From Pseudoscleropodium purum (taxonomy: Eukaryota; Streptophyta; Bryopsida; Hypnales; Brachytheciaceae), in the NCBI GenBank assembly GCA_963969395.1, contig OZ017795.1:30795063-30859062 (forward strand): DNA of 64,000 nt, given 5' to 3'. This document shows positions 11,791 through 26,189 of the stretch, in pieces (the stretch's first letter is position 1; every line of letters starts with the position of its first letter). A program made the translations under genes and the position numbers. A model generated the notes under the pieces. It searched no databases. It was not told the origin of the DNA and saw only the letters and a list, made by a program, of their open reading frames with translations.

Positions 11791-14700
11791 ACTAATAAGA
11801 CCTTAAATTAGGTTGTTTTGTTTTATTTTGTCTTGTCTTATTTTGTTTATTATGGTGAAATCTTGTGGACCATGTGTCCTTTGATCATATTCTTAATACC
11901 ATTGAAAAGTTCTTTGTTTTGAGGGGTGCACATACTTTGTTTTGTGTCATTCCAACCTATAATATGAAAGTTATTGAATTTCATATTTTTTATGAATAAA
12001 AAACTTAGAAAATTAATTTAAATTTAAATTTGATTATCAAAATAGTAGAAGGCATAATAGTCATTAGTTGTCACTGGACAAAAGGTTAAAATTTGTTCAA
12101 ACCCCTATACACCTAAAGACTAAGCCAATTAGGTGAAATGAATTTTTTTATTAAAAAAAGACATTATAAATTAGGTGCATCAAGAATGAAAGGCCAATTC
12201 TTGTATTTAGGGCTATTGCTGAATTTCAATTTTTTAAAAAGAATCATATAAAACATTATTTTTTATGACAAATCAAATCCATAGGATTTTGTACAATTGG
12301 TCTTGGGATATAAAGAAGCTCTTAAAAAATAGAAAGGGGCTAAAATTTTCTAAATTTTATTGAATTGGCCTGGCCTCTTGACCTCAAGGCTTTAACACGT
12401 AAGAAAATTGATTTCCATTATAATCTTATTCAAATGAGTAATTGAAGATCGCCTTAAATCTAAAAGGGTGTGAAATTTTGTGCAATTGGCCTAAGCTCTA
12501 AAGGAGAATTGGCCTCATTAGAGGATCTTTGGGAGGCCGGAAGGGCTATTTCAGGCCTGTTCTCTTGTCCCTATTTCCGCTATTTCTGTTGTCAAATTCA
12601 TTTTTTGGGGCAAAAAAATTAAACTTATAATGGAAAAAAAACAAGAAAAAAATTTCATTTTAAAAAAAAAAAAAATTGGTGACATGGCAGTTGCCATGCC
12701 ACATTAGACAACAGCTACAAGGTTGTTCCCTTGATGCTAGCAACCTAGGAAACTCGCAGCCCTCCATAGTTGCTGAAAATCTTCTAATGAGCCTCTAGGT
12801 GTAAAGTGGCACTCAAACCAAATTTACACCGAAAACAAAGCAAGATAAAAGCCTCCAAGTTTGAAATTGAGAAGTTCTCTTTTGGAAAATAGGCAAAAAA
12901 AGAACTAGGGGTTATGATCTTTGGATTGATATAATTTGTCAAGAAAGTATGAAATGGAAAAAAAATATTGAAAATACTTAGAAATTGTGTTTTTTTAATA
13001 GAAACCTTGAATTTCATTGAAACCATCTCAAAGAAGTGGATCTAACTAGTACTCGAGGGTCCAAAATTTGAGGATTTTTTTGCCACAAAGGAAAAAAAAG
13101 TGTCATTTGACCTTCTTGGAGCCTCTTAACCTCTCATTTCTGGATATAAATCTATTTTCTAAGAATTTTTCAATTTCAACCTATCAAAATCTTCAAAACT
13201 TTTTGCTAGTGAGCCTCTATACTACGTCAAAATTGTAAATGAATTTTGTAGAGTTATTAAAGCAGACTTTTATATTGTATTGGAATCTAAAAATAATTTT
13301 CAAGTTTTTTAACAAAATTGCTTTTGTCAAGTTTCATGATGTTTACACTTCTATGTGACTAGGGAGAAACTAGCATTGTAGAAAGAACTTTTGTCTTATT
13401 GTCAACATTTAAAAGAACCCCAAAGTCCAAGTTCAATATGGAAAATTAATTTTCTGGAAGTCAAAGTTTTTGCCTCTACTTTTCACAAGCCCCTTTCTAT
13501 AATTTTGCCTATTAACAAATCCAACTACTCCTCTTGCAATTAATGCACACTTCCATGTTGAATTTGAGAAAGTCTTTTGAATTTTCAATAAAGTTTGACC
13601 AATTTTTCCATAGAAGTTCACATGTAAAACGTACATTTTAGTAGTAGTTTTGCCTTGTTGTCAAACTAAAAGCAACCAAAATATATTCTAATCTAATGTT
13701 AAAATTAGCTTTTTTTTTTAAAAATTGCCTACTAATTATTTACGAGCCATTGACCAACCATTATGATTCTATTTATACAGCTATTGCATACTTCAATGTG
13801 TATAAAAGTCAACTGCTTAGAGCATATCTTGCGGTTTACTAAAATCCAATCAACAATGAATTTTCTAGTGTAAAAGAGCAAAAATGATCTCATCATTGAT
13901 GATCTTAATGTAATGGCCTGAAGATGAATATTAGAATTTTGCGAAGTTGCAAAAGAATGGCACAAAAAAAAAGATTTGTAGGTGTATGAAATATTTTATT
14001 TGTGGGCAAACATTAATATTTTGTTGGTGTCACTATTTATTATTTGTGGGTGTAAAAAAATTTATATTGGACTGTCAAATTAGGATGGCAACCACCATTT
14101 GCAGCATGGTTGCCTATTGTCAATTGTGATTATGCAAATGACTTCATGTGGCATTATGCTATTGAAAGTATTGTTTTGGAGGTCAAGGGGTACATTGCAA
14201 CTATGTTGGCATTTACACCATGTTCATTTCTAAAATTTTATTTTCAATTCCATATTTATTTTCAATTTTTAGGTCTTCCCTTTGTTCATATTATTAGTTT
14301 GAATTAATATTCAATTACTCTAGTATACATGATTATAGCATTTGTCTTCCTGTACAATTTGTTTATTTTTATACATCATTTATTTTGTGTAGCAAGATTT
14401 GGGGGACACTATTATTGCAACTCAAAGAAAATTTCATATAAAGTATCACAATTCAACAAATTGGACTCCAAGTGCAGTTGATGAATGGATCTCCAAAGTT
14501 ATTGATAAGATCCGTGAAGGTAGCTTCTTATTTAGAATTGAAGAAGTAGTTCCCCATTGTAGTTTCTAAGTACATCACAACTTTTTTGGAGCAAGTGAAG
14601 TGTCACTATGAAATTCATGATGAAAGTCCAAAGATGATTTAAGAAAAACTTTGGATGTCAGTAATTTCAATAATGAATACTTCTATATAGCCTAAGTGGC

Positions 14701-15755
14701 TAGAGAACTCAACAATTATCTTATTTTTTCTGAAGTTTTTAATACATCTAAAGCAAAATTCAATGATATCCTCTTTCTTGAGTGGCTTTGTAAAGCTATA
14801 TGGTAGACAGTTCATGTGAATACTTGTCTTTTTTTATTGTTTAATTGATATTACTTTTAAAAACCTTTTTATTCAATTATTACATTCTTTTAATTAAAAT
14901 TTTGTATATGGTAGTTGGCTATTGAGATAGAAAAGCTTTTTGATACTACAATAATTGATCTGGACGTATCTATTAATTAACTTCTTGTTAATATAAATTT
15001 TTTGCCCACTATTTTTTATTATGTCAAGACAATGTTTATATTGTTGTAGGATACTACATTCTTTTGTAGATCATGAGCCTTGCATTGCATTCTACCACTG
15101 AACTTTATAAAATTTTACAAAGTAGAGTTTAATTTGGAATTTAGTGAAATAACTATCTTGGGATTCATTATATAGATTATTGTTTAGAAATTATTATTAT
15201 TTATTAGAAATTAAAAAATTAAAAAAAGTTAATAAAGGCATTGATTAGAAAAATGATTGTTTAGATCATCCAAGGTTAATACATTTATTTGGTCTATAAT
15301 CTATGACTACTATATTTTTTTTATAGATTTAGTGTCGAAGATATTTTTATTTCTATTTTCAAGCATAGTTATAAAAATAATACAAAATAGGTGAACCATT
15401 TTCTTCCTTTTAAATTTACATGAAGGTCTATGATGAAGATTACATTTATTACTTAATTATTCAAAAGCATTGTTCATGATTTAGTGCTTGTAATATATAG
15501 AACCTTTGCTTGTTACCAAATGATATTCAGTTTCTATGACCCACATTTGTTGTTCCTTCTATTTCAAACTTCATAAATATCACCCCTATGATGTTGTTAT
15601 GATGTATTGTAATTTTATATTTAAGTGCTTTGTAGTCAAACATCCTTAACTATTCCACCTATTTTCATTGTGTATTTGCTTACAAACACTATCTATTTTG
15701 ACTATATCTCAATTTTTGAAAATACATTTGTTCAATTTTTGTATAGTGGCGTATT

Positions 15756-16005
15756 GAAGGTTGCTATTATGTGAGCATAGGAGTGTGAACCTATGAGCCT
15801 AGAATACTACACACCTATATTACATGTGTATATACAAAAAAATCCATCTATGATTATAGGGTGTATATATTACAAATATCCATATTATAGGTGTTTTTGA
15901 TACATACACTTTCTATAGAGTGTAGTATCTATATTATAGATACCTATATTGTATGTTCAATGCTCACAAGCTCACATTCTTAGGCTCACATACTTGTACC
16001 ATTGG
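15756..16005 (-). repeat. MITE-like repeat, copy B (inverted copy of 11541-11790)
   Basis: Reading the minus strand, the same order of words as in copy A is seen: GTGAGCCTAAGAATG, the TATAATATAGGTA-type core, CACTCTATAGAAAG, ATGCTCACATAATAGC. About 4 kb of AT-rich DNA separates the two copies. They could be two independent insertions or the long inverted ends of one larger decayed element. Confidence 0.75.
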
Positions 16006-19000
16006 TGGCATACTCGTTTGTTCTTCATTCAAACTAAAGATTCTTACATCTAATTTCATGGTCATAAGTACCTAATGGATTTACAAACCCTAAATGGAAT
16101 AAAAAATAGAGGCTCACAAGCTCACATGTATACTAGCATTCCTAGTTGCTTACTTAAAAATTAACCTTAGCAATTAGATTTTTAATTTTTGAAGAAAATG
16201 CAATTTGCTATCTTGATTAAAGTGATGAAGCTATTTACATACAAAGTATACAAATTGTAGATGAAACTCCATTCAATCATCCAAATTTATTTAATCTCAT
16301 CCAAATGAAGCAATATTATTTTTATACAATCTTTTTGGAAAATTTGTAAGTTTTTTATTGATTCAAAATTAAAGCATATTTTACAAGAGGTATTATTGTT
16401 TTTTCTAAAATTAGTACTAAGCAAAACTTTGAGAATTTACTATGTGGAAATCTTGGAAACTATATGAGAGCTAAGAATCAGTCTTTTTTATTTTAAAAAA
16501 TGTAAAAAATCAACTACTTGAAAGACTAGTTGCTAAATAGCTTCAAATTATATCTTTAGTTTAATACTTCCAATTGAACTTAGAATGATTTCATTATATA
16601 TGGTACACTTGTACTACAAGTGAAGAAAATAAGGATTAGAATAAAACCTTATAGATTGAAGGAAATTAAATTAAAATCTATGTGGAAATAGAGATTTTTC
16701 CTATGGTTGAAAGTTTGTTTGCATTGTATGTATACATACATGCATACAAAAAAATAGCTACTAGTATTATATGCAAATGTCCAAGGTCTCATCAATAGTC
16801 TCAAAATTAGAGACATAATGAGAAGTGGTAGACATCACTTGAATTTTTTGAATAATCAAAATTCAATAATCAATCTCTTGTGGAATTTCCCACACCTATA
16901 CAACATTGAATACAACCTTCTATAGCCAAGCAAAGATCACAAAGATTTTGCCACCCTTGGAGGGGATTTAAACATGTTCAATAAAAGATCTTTGAACTTG
17001 AAGTGAATGTTTACAAACAATAAGAAGAAGTTGGTGCATAAACTATAATTGGGGGAAGGAAGTTACAACAATTGAACCATTTCATTCCTCATAGTAACAA
17101 TACAAGATTCTAAAATCTACCTCTAAAAATCAATAGAGATGATATCATTCAGCATGAGTTATTTTAAGAAAATCATAGAATTTGTAGACTATTTCTTCTT
17201 CAAAATTTTGTCTTGTGACATACTCACATAGTTTCAATTAGGATAGTTTTTCTAGTCTTTGATCACTTTCTACACACAACCTTAAAAAATACAATGGTCA
17301 ATCAACCAAAAAAAACTTGCAACATACTTATCTACATCTCAGACAACCTAAAAATTCATGTATTTGAGATGTCACCTTGATACTTTTTTAATATCTTCAC
17401 CAAGTCCTAACTAGGATTCAACATCTCTTTCTTCCCTTTAGTATCCACTTTTATATTCTAGGATCAAATTTGAGACTAGCAATAATATTTTCTTACACCT
17501 ATGACAATTCTTGTCTTTTTTTAAATGAATATTAAATTACTTTCTATGAATATGGCTCATCCTACCAATAGATTTTAGCCCTTGTGGTTTGAACAGTCAA
17601 CACTCAATTTGAGATGTTTTGGATAAAACAACTCAAGTTTCATGGCTCACATTTGAAAGGTTCACCTTTCAAGGTCATGGCCAATGTGAGTAGTATAATG
17701 TGAGAGAGGACTACAACATGCCTCATGTTTTGTTTTAATATAGTTTTTAAATAAGACAACTTACAATGCAAGTTTTTTTTAAAATGATTAGCTAATTATA
17801 AGTAATTTGGTCCAAAGTCTCCCCAAATTTCCATAATATCTGCCTCTCTAGCTAGGTTTGATATATGCAAATTCTAGGGGATTCAAAATTTTATATAATT
17901 TTATGACCTTGAAAAACAAAATTTTTGTTTATGTCATTTTCTCCCTTATTCTTATATCTTTTGTCTTCTCAAGTGTAAGCTCTCATTGGTTGAAAAGTGC
18001 TCTATACGCCTCTTGCTTTTAGATAAATGGGACTTAAACATGACGGAGTTGACTTCTAAAGTTGAAATATATTATTAATAAAAAAACAAAGTTTGAACTA
18101 AGATGTTTGTAGCGTTAAAACTTTGTCTCCATATCCAATTGAAGTTGTCAAAATCCAACTTTGTTCATATAATAACTTTTGATTTGATTATCCTTCCATC
18201 TCAATTTTTTTTGCTGAGAATTTACACAATATTATTTACCCATGTGAAGATTTGTGCAATGATCAAGCTAATTTACTTCACTTGGATTCATACAATCTTG
18301 GATTCATCAATAGAGAAATCCTTTGATTCCAATTCCAATTTTCATGTCATATATTTTTGTTGACTTCGTTTACGAAACTTCATGTTATCAATTGTTGTAA
18401 ACATTTACATATGTCTTTCAATGCTAGATCAATTGACCCCCTAAAAATCCAAATTTTTAATCATTTCAAATATTGGAGGTATGGAATGCAAGATACAAAG
18501 GCTTCAAGTTGTCTATGAAATCACCCATCTTGGAAAATTGCCTAAGGAACAAAAGTGAAAAGTTCCAATACTCGTAGTTGCAACCTTGTAAATTCAAAAG
18601 AGCATCCAATTTCAAAGTTTTCTTAAGATATTGTTTTTTCTAAACTATTTTGTAACCAAAAGAAAAGCTATAACAAAACAAAATTGAACCTCAATATGGC
18701 TTCATTTTACTTCAATATTTTTCTTTCAATCCAAGATGGATCAGTAAAGACTCTAGAACCTTAGGAAGGCTTTACATGTATTGTCCATTTGAATTTGCAA
18801 GGTTGCATATCACTTAATCACTTTTTTTTCATGGAACTTTCAAAGATAGGTGAACTCATGGTCAACTTCATATTCTATATCTCTCATTCTACATCTACAA
18901 TATTTGAATTGATGAAGAAATTGAATAGATCTATAGGGGTTTGATCAATCTATAATGGTGTAATATAATCTATTGATTATGAAATACATTATTACTTATT

Positions 19001-20974
19001 CAAATTCAAAGGAAAAATACAACATAAAAATTACAATTGGAATTTAAAAATTTATCTATTGAGCATAGAAACTATGTTAGTGTAAACCCTTATATTGCTA
19101 GGTTAACAATTATTACATGATTAGGCAACTTTCAATTATTACATAACTATGAACACATGCATTAAGAATATTTTGATGTAAAATATTTTTTGGTCAATGC
19201 AACTATCAATTGTGGTTGTAACATGCAATTAGTCAAAGACATGATCTTTATACTTTTCTTGTAGAATATTTAATACTTGTCATTCAAATTTAATGGATTA
19301 TCAGTAGATAAATTTTAATAAAACTTTACTAGATTAACTTTACCTATACAAATTCTAAGATTTTTAAGAGATTATTCTTCAAATTTTGATTTTAGGTGTA
19401 TTACATCTATAAATTAATCTCAATGCTTGTGGAAAATCACCATTATCATAAATTATTATAAAGGCAACATGGGATGGTAGGGGAACTAAAAGACATTCCT
19501 ATGGTGTAGCGCAAGACTTGTTTTCATAGCCGCCGAGGTCGTTGGGAAGGCTATGAGAGGTGTGGTAATATATGGTTGTAATGCACGTATCCTTACAATT
19601 TGCCAAGAAAAATTGCACACTTTTGAGATGATTTGATTAAGGTATGACACACTGAAATTGGAGCAATATCGAGGAAGAATGAAATTCTAGAACATTCTCT
19701 TTTCAATCTCCAAAGTGCATTACTTAAAGCATGGACTGCAGATATCACTTATTATCTTAGGGTATGATTTCTATTTAAATGAAATCATGGGGTATGCCAA
19801 AATGATTGATAGGCGGGATGTCCAAATTAAGTGATTTTTTTTTGTGAAGCATTTTCCTCTTCTTCTTGGATGTTATTGTTGTGGACCTTGGTTATTGCTT
19901 TTAATGCTACATAGACTCTATCATGTTTGTTCAAAGAAGCTATATGGATTTTACCATATTTGTTTGTGATTCCAATCTAGCTAGTGTGCTATTGATGACT
20001 TAGGGGTCACAGGTTGTCAAAATTTGAATTGTACCCAAGAATTCAATTTTTTTTGTTATTTCTACATTTTGTGACTTCTATTTAATACTTGTTTATTCAT
20101 TTAGGTGTTTGTTGGTTATATATGGTTGACCTACATTTTGTTATCCAATTTTACCTTATTATTCATGAAGTGTTCAAGTGTGTAGGGATAGAAGAATTGA
20201 AGAGTTTATTGATTTATCAATTTATCAAGTTCCTATTTCCATACTACATTGAGTTCAAGACATATGTGGTGATTTTTTAAGATTTTTGCATGCAAACAAT
20301 TGTAGGGATCGTTCTAATGCTTTTAGAGTTGAAATATTATTTTGCGTAGATGCTTGTAGGTAGCAGTAGAGTTGGCATGGAAGAAGGTGGTGGTGGATGT
20401 CAACACTAGTCCAATGCTAACCACTTAAGAGTTTGGATGCTACACCTCACAAAGTATGATCAAATCATCTTACGGTTGTAGATATTGTTCGGTATTCTCT
20501 TTGTGGGTACAATTTATAAATTAATTAGTGAATGTTGTAGCAATTCAATATTGTATGCTTTAGTTTATTAGATTAGGATTTCAATCATAATGGTTGCGCT
20601 AGAAGTCACTAGCCTTGCTTGTAGTTGTTCCAAAAATATGATGCTGCTATAATACTTATATGTTTATTGCTACTGGAAACAAATTTTTAGGTTAGGTTCA
20701 AGATTTGGAAGTGAAAGAGTATTAGGTAAAAGACATTTCAAGGGTGTTGTCTTAGTTTTTCTTAACTAAGTGGGTGTTGTCTTGGAGATGGGGTGCCATT
20801 TAGTTCCACCATTGGACAAAATTGTGTGAGAAAATCTATATGCATTCTTTTAAGCTCTAATCAATCTTTGATCATAAAGGAGACATGAAGGCCCATTTAG
20901 TAGACATGTTTTTGTGCTTAGTAGATGTTTGAATAAATATTTGAAGAAAAATCTATGAAGAAAAATCTATGAGG

Positions 20975-22510
20975 TTGAAGGTTTTTTAGAAAACATACAA
21001 CCTTCCAACAATATTGGTCGTAAAGTAAAATTGTTCCTTTAGAAACAATTTGGCAATCCCCAAATTAGCAATTTTGGCTTCAAGATTACGATCCAAAAGA
21101 ACATATATTGCCAACCTTGATGTCTTTGTGTATGATTCTAGGAGTGACCTCAAAATGTAGATAGGCTAGTCCTCGTGCAATTTCCATGCAATGTTGAAGC
21201 ATGTTAGTTTACCAATTAACATCTATTGCTTCCTTTGGACCACTTATCACAACAAACCTTGCTTCAATGAATGCAATGGTAGAACTCAATTGATGGAAAT
21301 GAAGGCATACCAATATATAGAATTTCTAATATTGGAAGCACATTATAATCATAGAAAATGAGTTTTCAGATTCACATTTCAAAATATCTTGTACAATATT
21401 TTCCAGTTAAGAAGGCAGTTGTCTCACCAAGAAGCAATTGACAAAGACTTATGTTCTCAAGATATTCATAAATTGTCCAATAATTGGTGAAGTTTTTCTA
21501 TAGAACTCCTTTGCAACTTCACAATCTTGATTTTGATATTCAACTTGGCTTATGACTATTACTTCATTTAAGATCTAACGTGCTCCTTGCTTCAAATCCA
21601 CTAATAGCTTCTTCACAACAATCATGATGCCATCCATGAACTTCCCCTAATACATAGACAATTTAGTTTGAATTAAAGAATAAAGAAATTTCACCTAAAT
21701 TCATGCAAAGAACAAAGGTAGAGAATTTGTCACTATTTCAGAAGGTTCATTTTTCCTTGATATGGAACTTAATACAAACAACTTCTAGTCTATAGGAACA
21801 TCAAGTTCTTAGAAAATAAATGAGTGATAATGTAAAAAAAATTATATATACTAACGCAAGCAATTATTTTTACTATTCATTAGATCCCTTACCAAGTAGA
21901 CTTCTCCAAAGCCACCTTCACCCAACTTTTTGTCTTTGTAAAACTTTTTAGCTATCAACTTCAACTCCTTATAGGCATATTAGTTTGTTGAGATGGATTG
22001 CTTTGCAAAATCTGAAAGAGAATGCAACTTTGTAAGAGAATTTAATACTACCTAATGTTGCTTATCAAATTGGACCTTGTTCCTCCACTACTACAATTGT
22101 GAAGATAAAACAATGCATGACCATGAAAATTTAAAACAAATCCATAAGCAAGTGTCTATGTCTTACCTTCTTTTATTTTCAAATGGATATCCAACCAATT
22201 GTTTTCTTCAAAAGGAAGCATGTGGAAACAATGGCAATTAAAACAATGGGGCCATGTAAGATAGAGGCTTACATCAAGTTTGTGAGATCTCTTTTGGGAA
22301 GGTCTAGAAATACAAAATTATTGCAATGTAGATTCTTCAAATAGGTCATTCTTGGAATATTTGTTTCTACCCAGATTTGGGGCAAAGGACTTGATTGTAC
22401 CCTTCCACTAGCTTGGTACACTTGCTAAGGTTGTGAGATAGGACATAATAGACCACCATAAGGGGTACAATGAGAATGCAATTCCCAACAAACATTGCAA
22501 GCTAGAAACC
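20975..22510 (-). pseudogene. Receptor-like protein kinase pseudogene (transmembrane and kinase remnants)
   Basis: Read on the minus strand, about 22505-22440 encodes a hydrophobic stretch (VGNCILIVPLMVVYYVL) suitable as a membrane span. Next come 21985-21890 (YKELKLIAKKFYKDKKLGEG, then GFGEVYLV, the glycine loop), 21655-21545 (GKFMDGIMIVVKKLL..., the lysine region) and 21190-20975 (EIARGLAYLH, then IIHKDIKVGNI and LLDRNLEAKIANLGIAKL). The order is that of a plant receptor-like kinase. It is broken: a TAG stop interrupts the lysine-region segment, a frameshift separates HKDIK from LLDRN, and DFG has become NLG. The segments may represent old exons. The ectodomain is probably in 22.5-24 kb but is too degraded for me to classify. 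Confidence 0.75.
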
Positions 22511-24284
22511 ATTTAGACATTATCTAAACCTATCTATTGGGAGTAAAATTGCTACAAGATGATTCAAATATTCAACTTGAATTAGTCAACAAGGTATTGG
22601 AATGTTGGTGACATTTACATCAATCAATCTCTATTAGATAGCACTTGTAGCTTCACATGAATTCACTATCACATCTACACCTACTATTCTATAGAAAACT
22701 CCATTGATGAATGTCCAACAAAGAACAACAAAAAGTCACTCTTGTTGTATAGTATTCTTTCTTAGCTTTGTGATTAATATACTTTTATACATATATGCAC
22801 CTTATTATTAAGCAACCCTCAATACTTGAAGATTTCATTTTATTATATATTAAAAATATGGTCTATAGTACACGGTGAACAATTGACATAGATAAGTAAT
22901 AGTTGAAACTATCCCTAATCCATTGAAGTCCTAATCCTAATCTCATATATATATCCATCCAAATGTGTTGCTTGTTGTGATTTCAATGTTGCTTGATAGT
23001 TGAATTATGGGTGCATGGCCCAAATTAAATGGATTTCATGACACATCCAATAGGCTGACATAGTTGACGGTGCTATCTATTTGGCATGACAAACTACAAA
23101 GCTCCATAAGTGGATCAAGTGTATTTTTGTGTCATCTCCCAAACTAAAGAAAATACAATCATAGTTTCCAAGTTGAGCAATGTGACCATTTGTTGAAGAG
23201 CCAAATCATTGAAGGTAACATTCTTTGCAAAATTTTCTTTGGTTAGCACTACAATCATTTGTTGAGGACATGCAAAGAGGGAAGGAGAAAAAATCTTTAA
23301 TATAATTACCATAAATTTCCAAAGTAGATTTATGTACAACAACATTAAACTATTGTAGTTCACTTTCAACATAGAATGCAACATACCTTGAGGATACTAG
23401 TTGAGTAGAACATTGTTCAATTCTTACATTGCCCAGCCCAACAAACATTTGATGCTCTATGTATAGAGAATGAGAGCACATGACGACATTATTTATCTAC
23501 ACATCCTGTAAGGGTTTGCAATTTATCACTACCATTGTTCATATAGTAGAACTACTATAGTTTCAACAATATTATGAAGAGAAGAAGGTGCTAAATTTAC
23601 GAAGGTTGGTTGCAATAAAGTTGCTTGAGTAGAGTCAAATGTAATCTAGTTGATGTGGTCAAAGGGCCAAAATGTACCAAATAGGTCTTGAATGACAATC
23701 TTGGAATGCATGAAACTAAAATCATCTACTTGCGTTCTATTAAGAAGCACAACAAGGTCCTTTACAACTAATATTTTTGTAATATACATGCACCATGTCA
23801 TTCTAATAAATCAAAATGCAAAGAAATATAGTCTAGCTCATGAAGAATACATAATTAAACAAAAATCTCTATAGGATATGGGAACACATGCAAAAAAACC
23901 CCTTAAAAAAGATCTCTAATGGAATTCTGCATCAATTTAAGTATCTATATCAGTCTTTTGTCATGCTTGTGGAATTCCAAGTTAGAAGAATATGACTTTC
24001 CAAAATAAATGTTTAGGCTTGAATCCATGATACATTGTCAAAGAACATCTCCTCATATATAGGATGGTAAGGATTACTCAGGAATTTGAAGTGATAAATT
24101 GGTGACAAAACAAGATCAGACCATTTCAATGAGCAACGGAACAGCACATTCAATAACTCTTTCCTGCGGTTGTCAATTTAATATAATGCAACAATCATGT
24201 AGCCTAAATATGGAGTTTTGGAATGGGATACTTTCAACTAAGCGTAAATGTTCTATGTTCATCATTAGCTATTCATATGAATGA
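22511..24284. other. AT-rich region, possibly decayed receptor-kinase ectodomain
   Basis: It lies directly upstream, on the minus strand, of the transmembrane and kinase remnants. A minus-strand ORF of 89 codons (23384-23115) has no domain I can name. No intact gene is seen. Confidence 0.35.
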
Positions 24285-26189
24285 TTAACACTAGAACCAT
24301 GTCATTTTTGTCCCCAATTAAGAACACAACAAATTGAGCAATTCAAGCTTTGTTATTTATTTGCTCAACCCTCAATTCATATGGCTACTTGCATATAGAG
24401 TTGACATCACATATCAATGGATATATCAATAAAATTCAAAGTTTAACAAGAATACAAGCTCATAATAGAAGCAGATGTAAATTTTCAAAAACATGAAGAA
24501 ATCAAAATGTCCTTGATTGAGGACATTTCATTTATAAATTCAAAAACAAATAGCAAACCTTTGAAATTGCTCATGAAACTTCAAATATAGTTTCAACAGG
24601 TTTATCAAGCCTTCTTGAAATGCTTATATCTATATTAAACATTTCATACGTGCGTTCACGCAATACCAAAACTCTGCAATTTTGTAGTTTTGCAACTTTT
24701 TAAGCGTGAAGTGTTTTTTGAGTGGTTGAAAATCACATCAAACCTTTGAGCGATCATCCATGCATTTTTTCACAACATTGTATACAACTTATGAACAACA
24801 TACTTGAAACTAGGCATGCAAAATGAAAATTTGGAGCCAACACAAATTTTATACAGTTGTCTAGTCCTAAACAATTGTTATGCCAATTCACCACCCATTG
24901 TTACTTTACAATCCCAATTGAGCCTGTTTCAAGGCAAACTCTTTTGAATCATGCCACTTGGCTTCACACCTTCCTAGACACAACCTTGGATCTTCTAATC
25001 TTCATCTTCTTCTTTGCTATTCTTCTAATCTTTACCTTCTTCTTTGTCCATAAAACCTTAGACTTTTCTAATCCTCATAATATTTAATAATTTTTATTTA
25101 ATTAATTAAATTAACATTAATTATTTAATAAGCTTAAACTCAAATTTCATTCTTTTCCTTCATTTAATCTCATTTTACCATAATGCTTTGTAATCTAAAA
25201 ACTCATTCAAATTGTAATTAATATTGCTAATGACTTCTAATTCCTCACTCTAAATACTAAATGAGCATAGATCCAAATTGTGAATGGTGTGGATGGCTCA
25301 CACCTTGGAGTCCCTTTCAAATTGCAGACCCCACTTTTCAACAATCTTACCCTTGGTAGCCCTGTATTCAACCACAGTCCTTAGCAACAACTTTGAATCC
25401 CACTTAGCTCCATGTGCAGACTCAACCCACTCAATGCCAAATTAAGTGGATTTCATTGACACCACCATATCCATGGCATACTGCTGAGAATCCATTATTG
25501 AAAGAGAAGAGGTGACTATTGATGTTTTGAGGCTTCTTTGGAGGTGGCTTCAAAAGTGATAGACTTGATAACCAATAGTTAGATCTCACATGCATGCTCA
25601 AAACAATGTTCTTGGTGTATTGTCAATTAGACCAATTTTTTTGGGTTTCAAGCAAAAAAAAGGTCCTATGCACTTCTACTAGACATGCCCAATTTGGCAA
25701 TACCCCACATACATGCAAGAATGCTTGACACATGGCAAATTTTCCACCCCTTGTTTGCTCTCTCAGATGCATGCTCAAAATAATGTTCTTGGTATGTCGT
25801 CAACTAAACCAAAGTTTTTTAGAGTTTTAGACAAAAAAAAAGGTCCTATGCACTTCTACTAGACATGTCTAGTCTGCTAATACCCCACATGCATGCAAGA
25901 ATGCTTGACACGTGGCAAAATTTCCACCCCCTGTTTGTTCTCTTAAATGCGTGCTCAAAACAATGTTTTTGGTTTGTCGTCAATTAGACCAAAGTTTTTT
26001 GGGGTTTTAGACAAAAAAAAAAAGGGTCCTATGCACTTCTACTAGACATTTTTAGTCTAACAATACCCCACAAGCATGCAAAAATGCCTAACATGTGGCA
26101 GAATTTCCACCCCCCATTTGCTCTCTCTCAAATGTCCTCAATTGAGGATAAGGTCCTTAATCAAGGACACAACACGGTTCTAGTGTTAA
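24285..26189. mobile_element. piggyBac-like non-autonomous element with TTAA target sites
   Basis: The left border reads TTAA|CACTAGAACCATGT (TTAA at 24285-24288) and the right border ACACGGTTCTAGTG|TTAA (TTAA at 26186-26189). The ends are therefore inverted repeats of about 14 bases with one mismatch, flanked by the same TTAA on both sides. TTAA duplication is the hallmark of piggyBac-type transposition. A CACTA-type reading was considered because the end begins CACTAG, but the flanks do not give a matching 3-base duplication outside CACTA. Subterminal palindromic words AAATGTCCTTGATTGAGGAC (about 24508) and ATGTCCTCAATTGAGGA (about 26132) also occur. No transposase ORF is present. Confidence 0.6.
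25591..26131. repeat. Three tandem repeats of ~178 bp inside the piggyBac-like element
   Basis: Units begin at about 25591, 25767 and 25948 with ATGCATGCTCAAAACAATGT or a close variant. Each contains GGTCCTATGCACTTCTACTA and ends with TTTCCACCCC. The copies differ by scattered substitutions and by the length of an internal A run. Such internal arrays are common in non-autonomous DNA transposons. Confidence 0.85.

Larger units (their letters stand above)
10890..20970. other. Gene-poor AT-rich region
   Basis: No gene with convincing domains or splice structure is seen. It contains two inverted copies of a ~250-bp repeat (11541-11790 and 15756-16005). Stretches near 14060-14560 and 19490-19760 have a more coding-like composition but are broken by stops in all frames I read, and I could not assign them to a family. 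They may be relics of old genes or retroelements. Confidence 0.5.
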
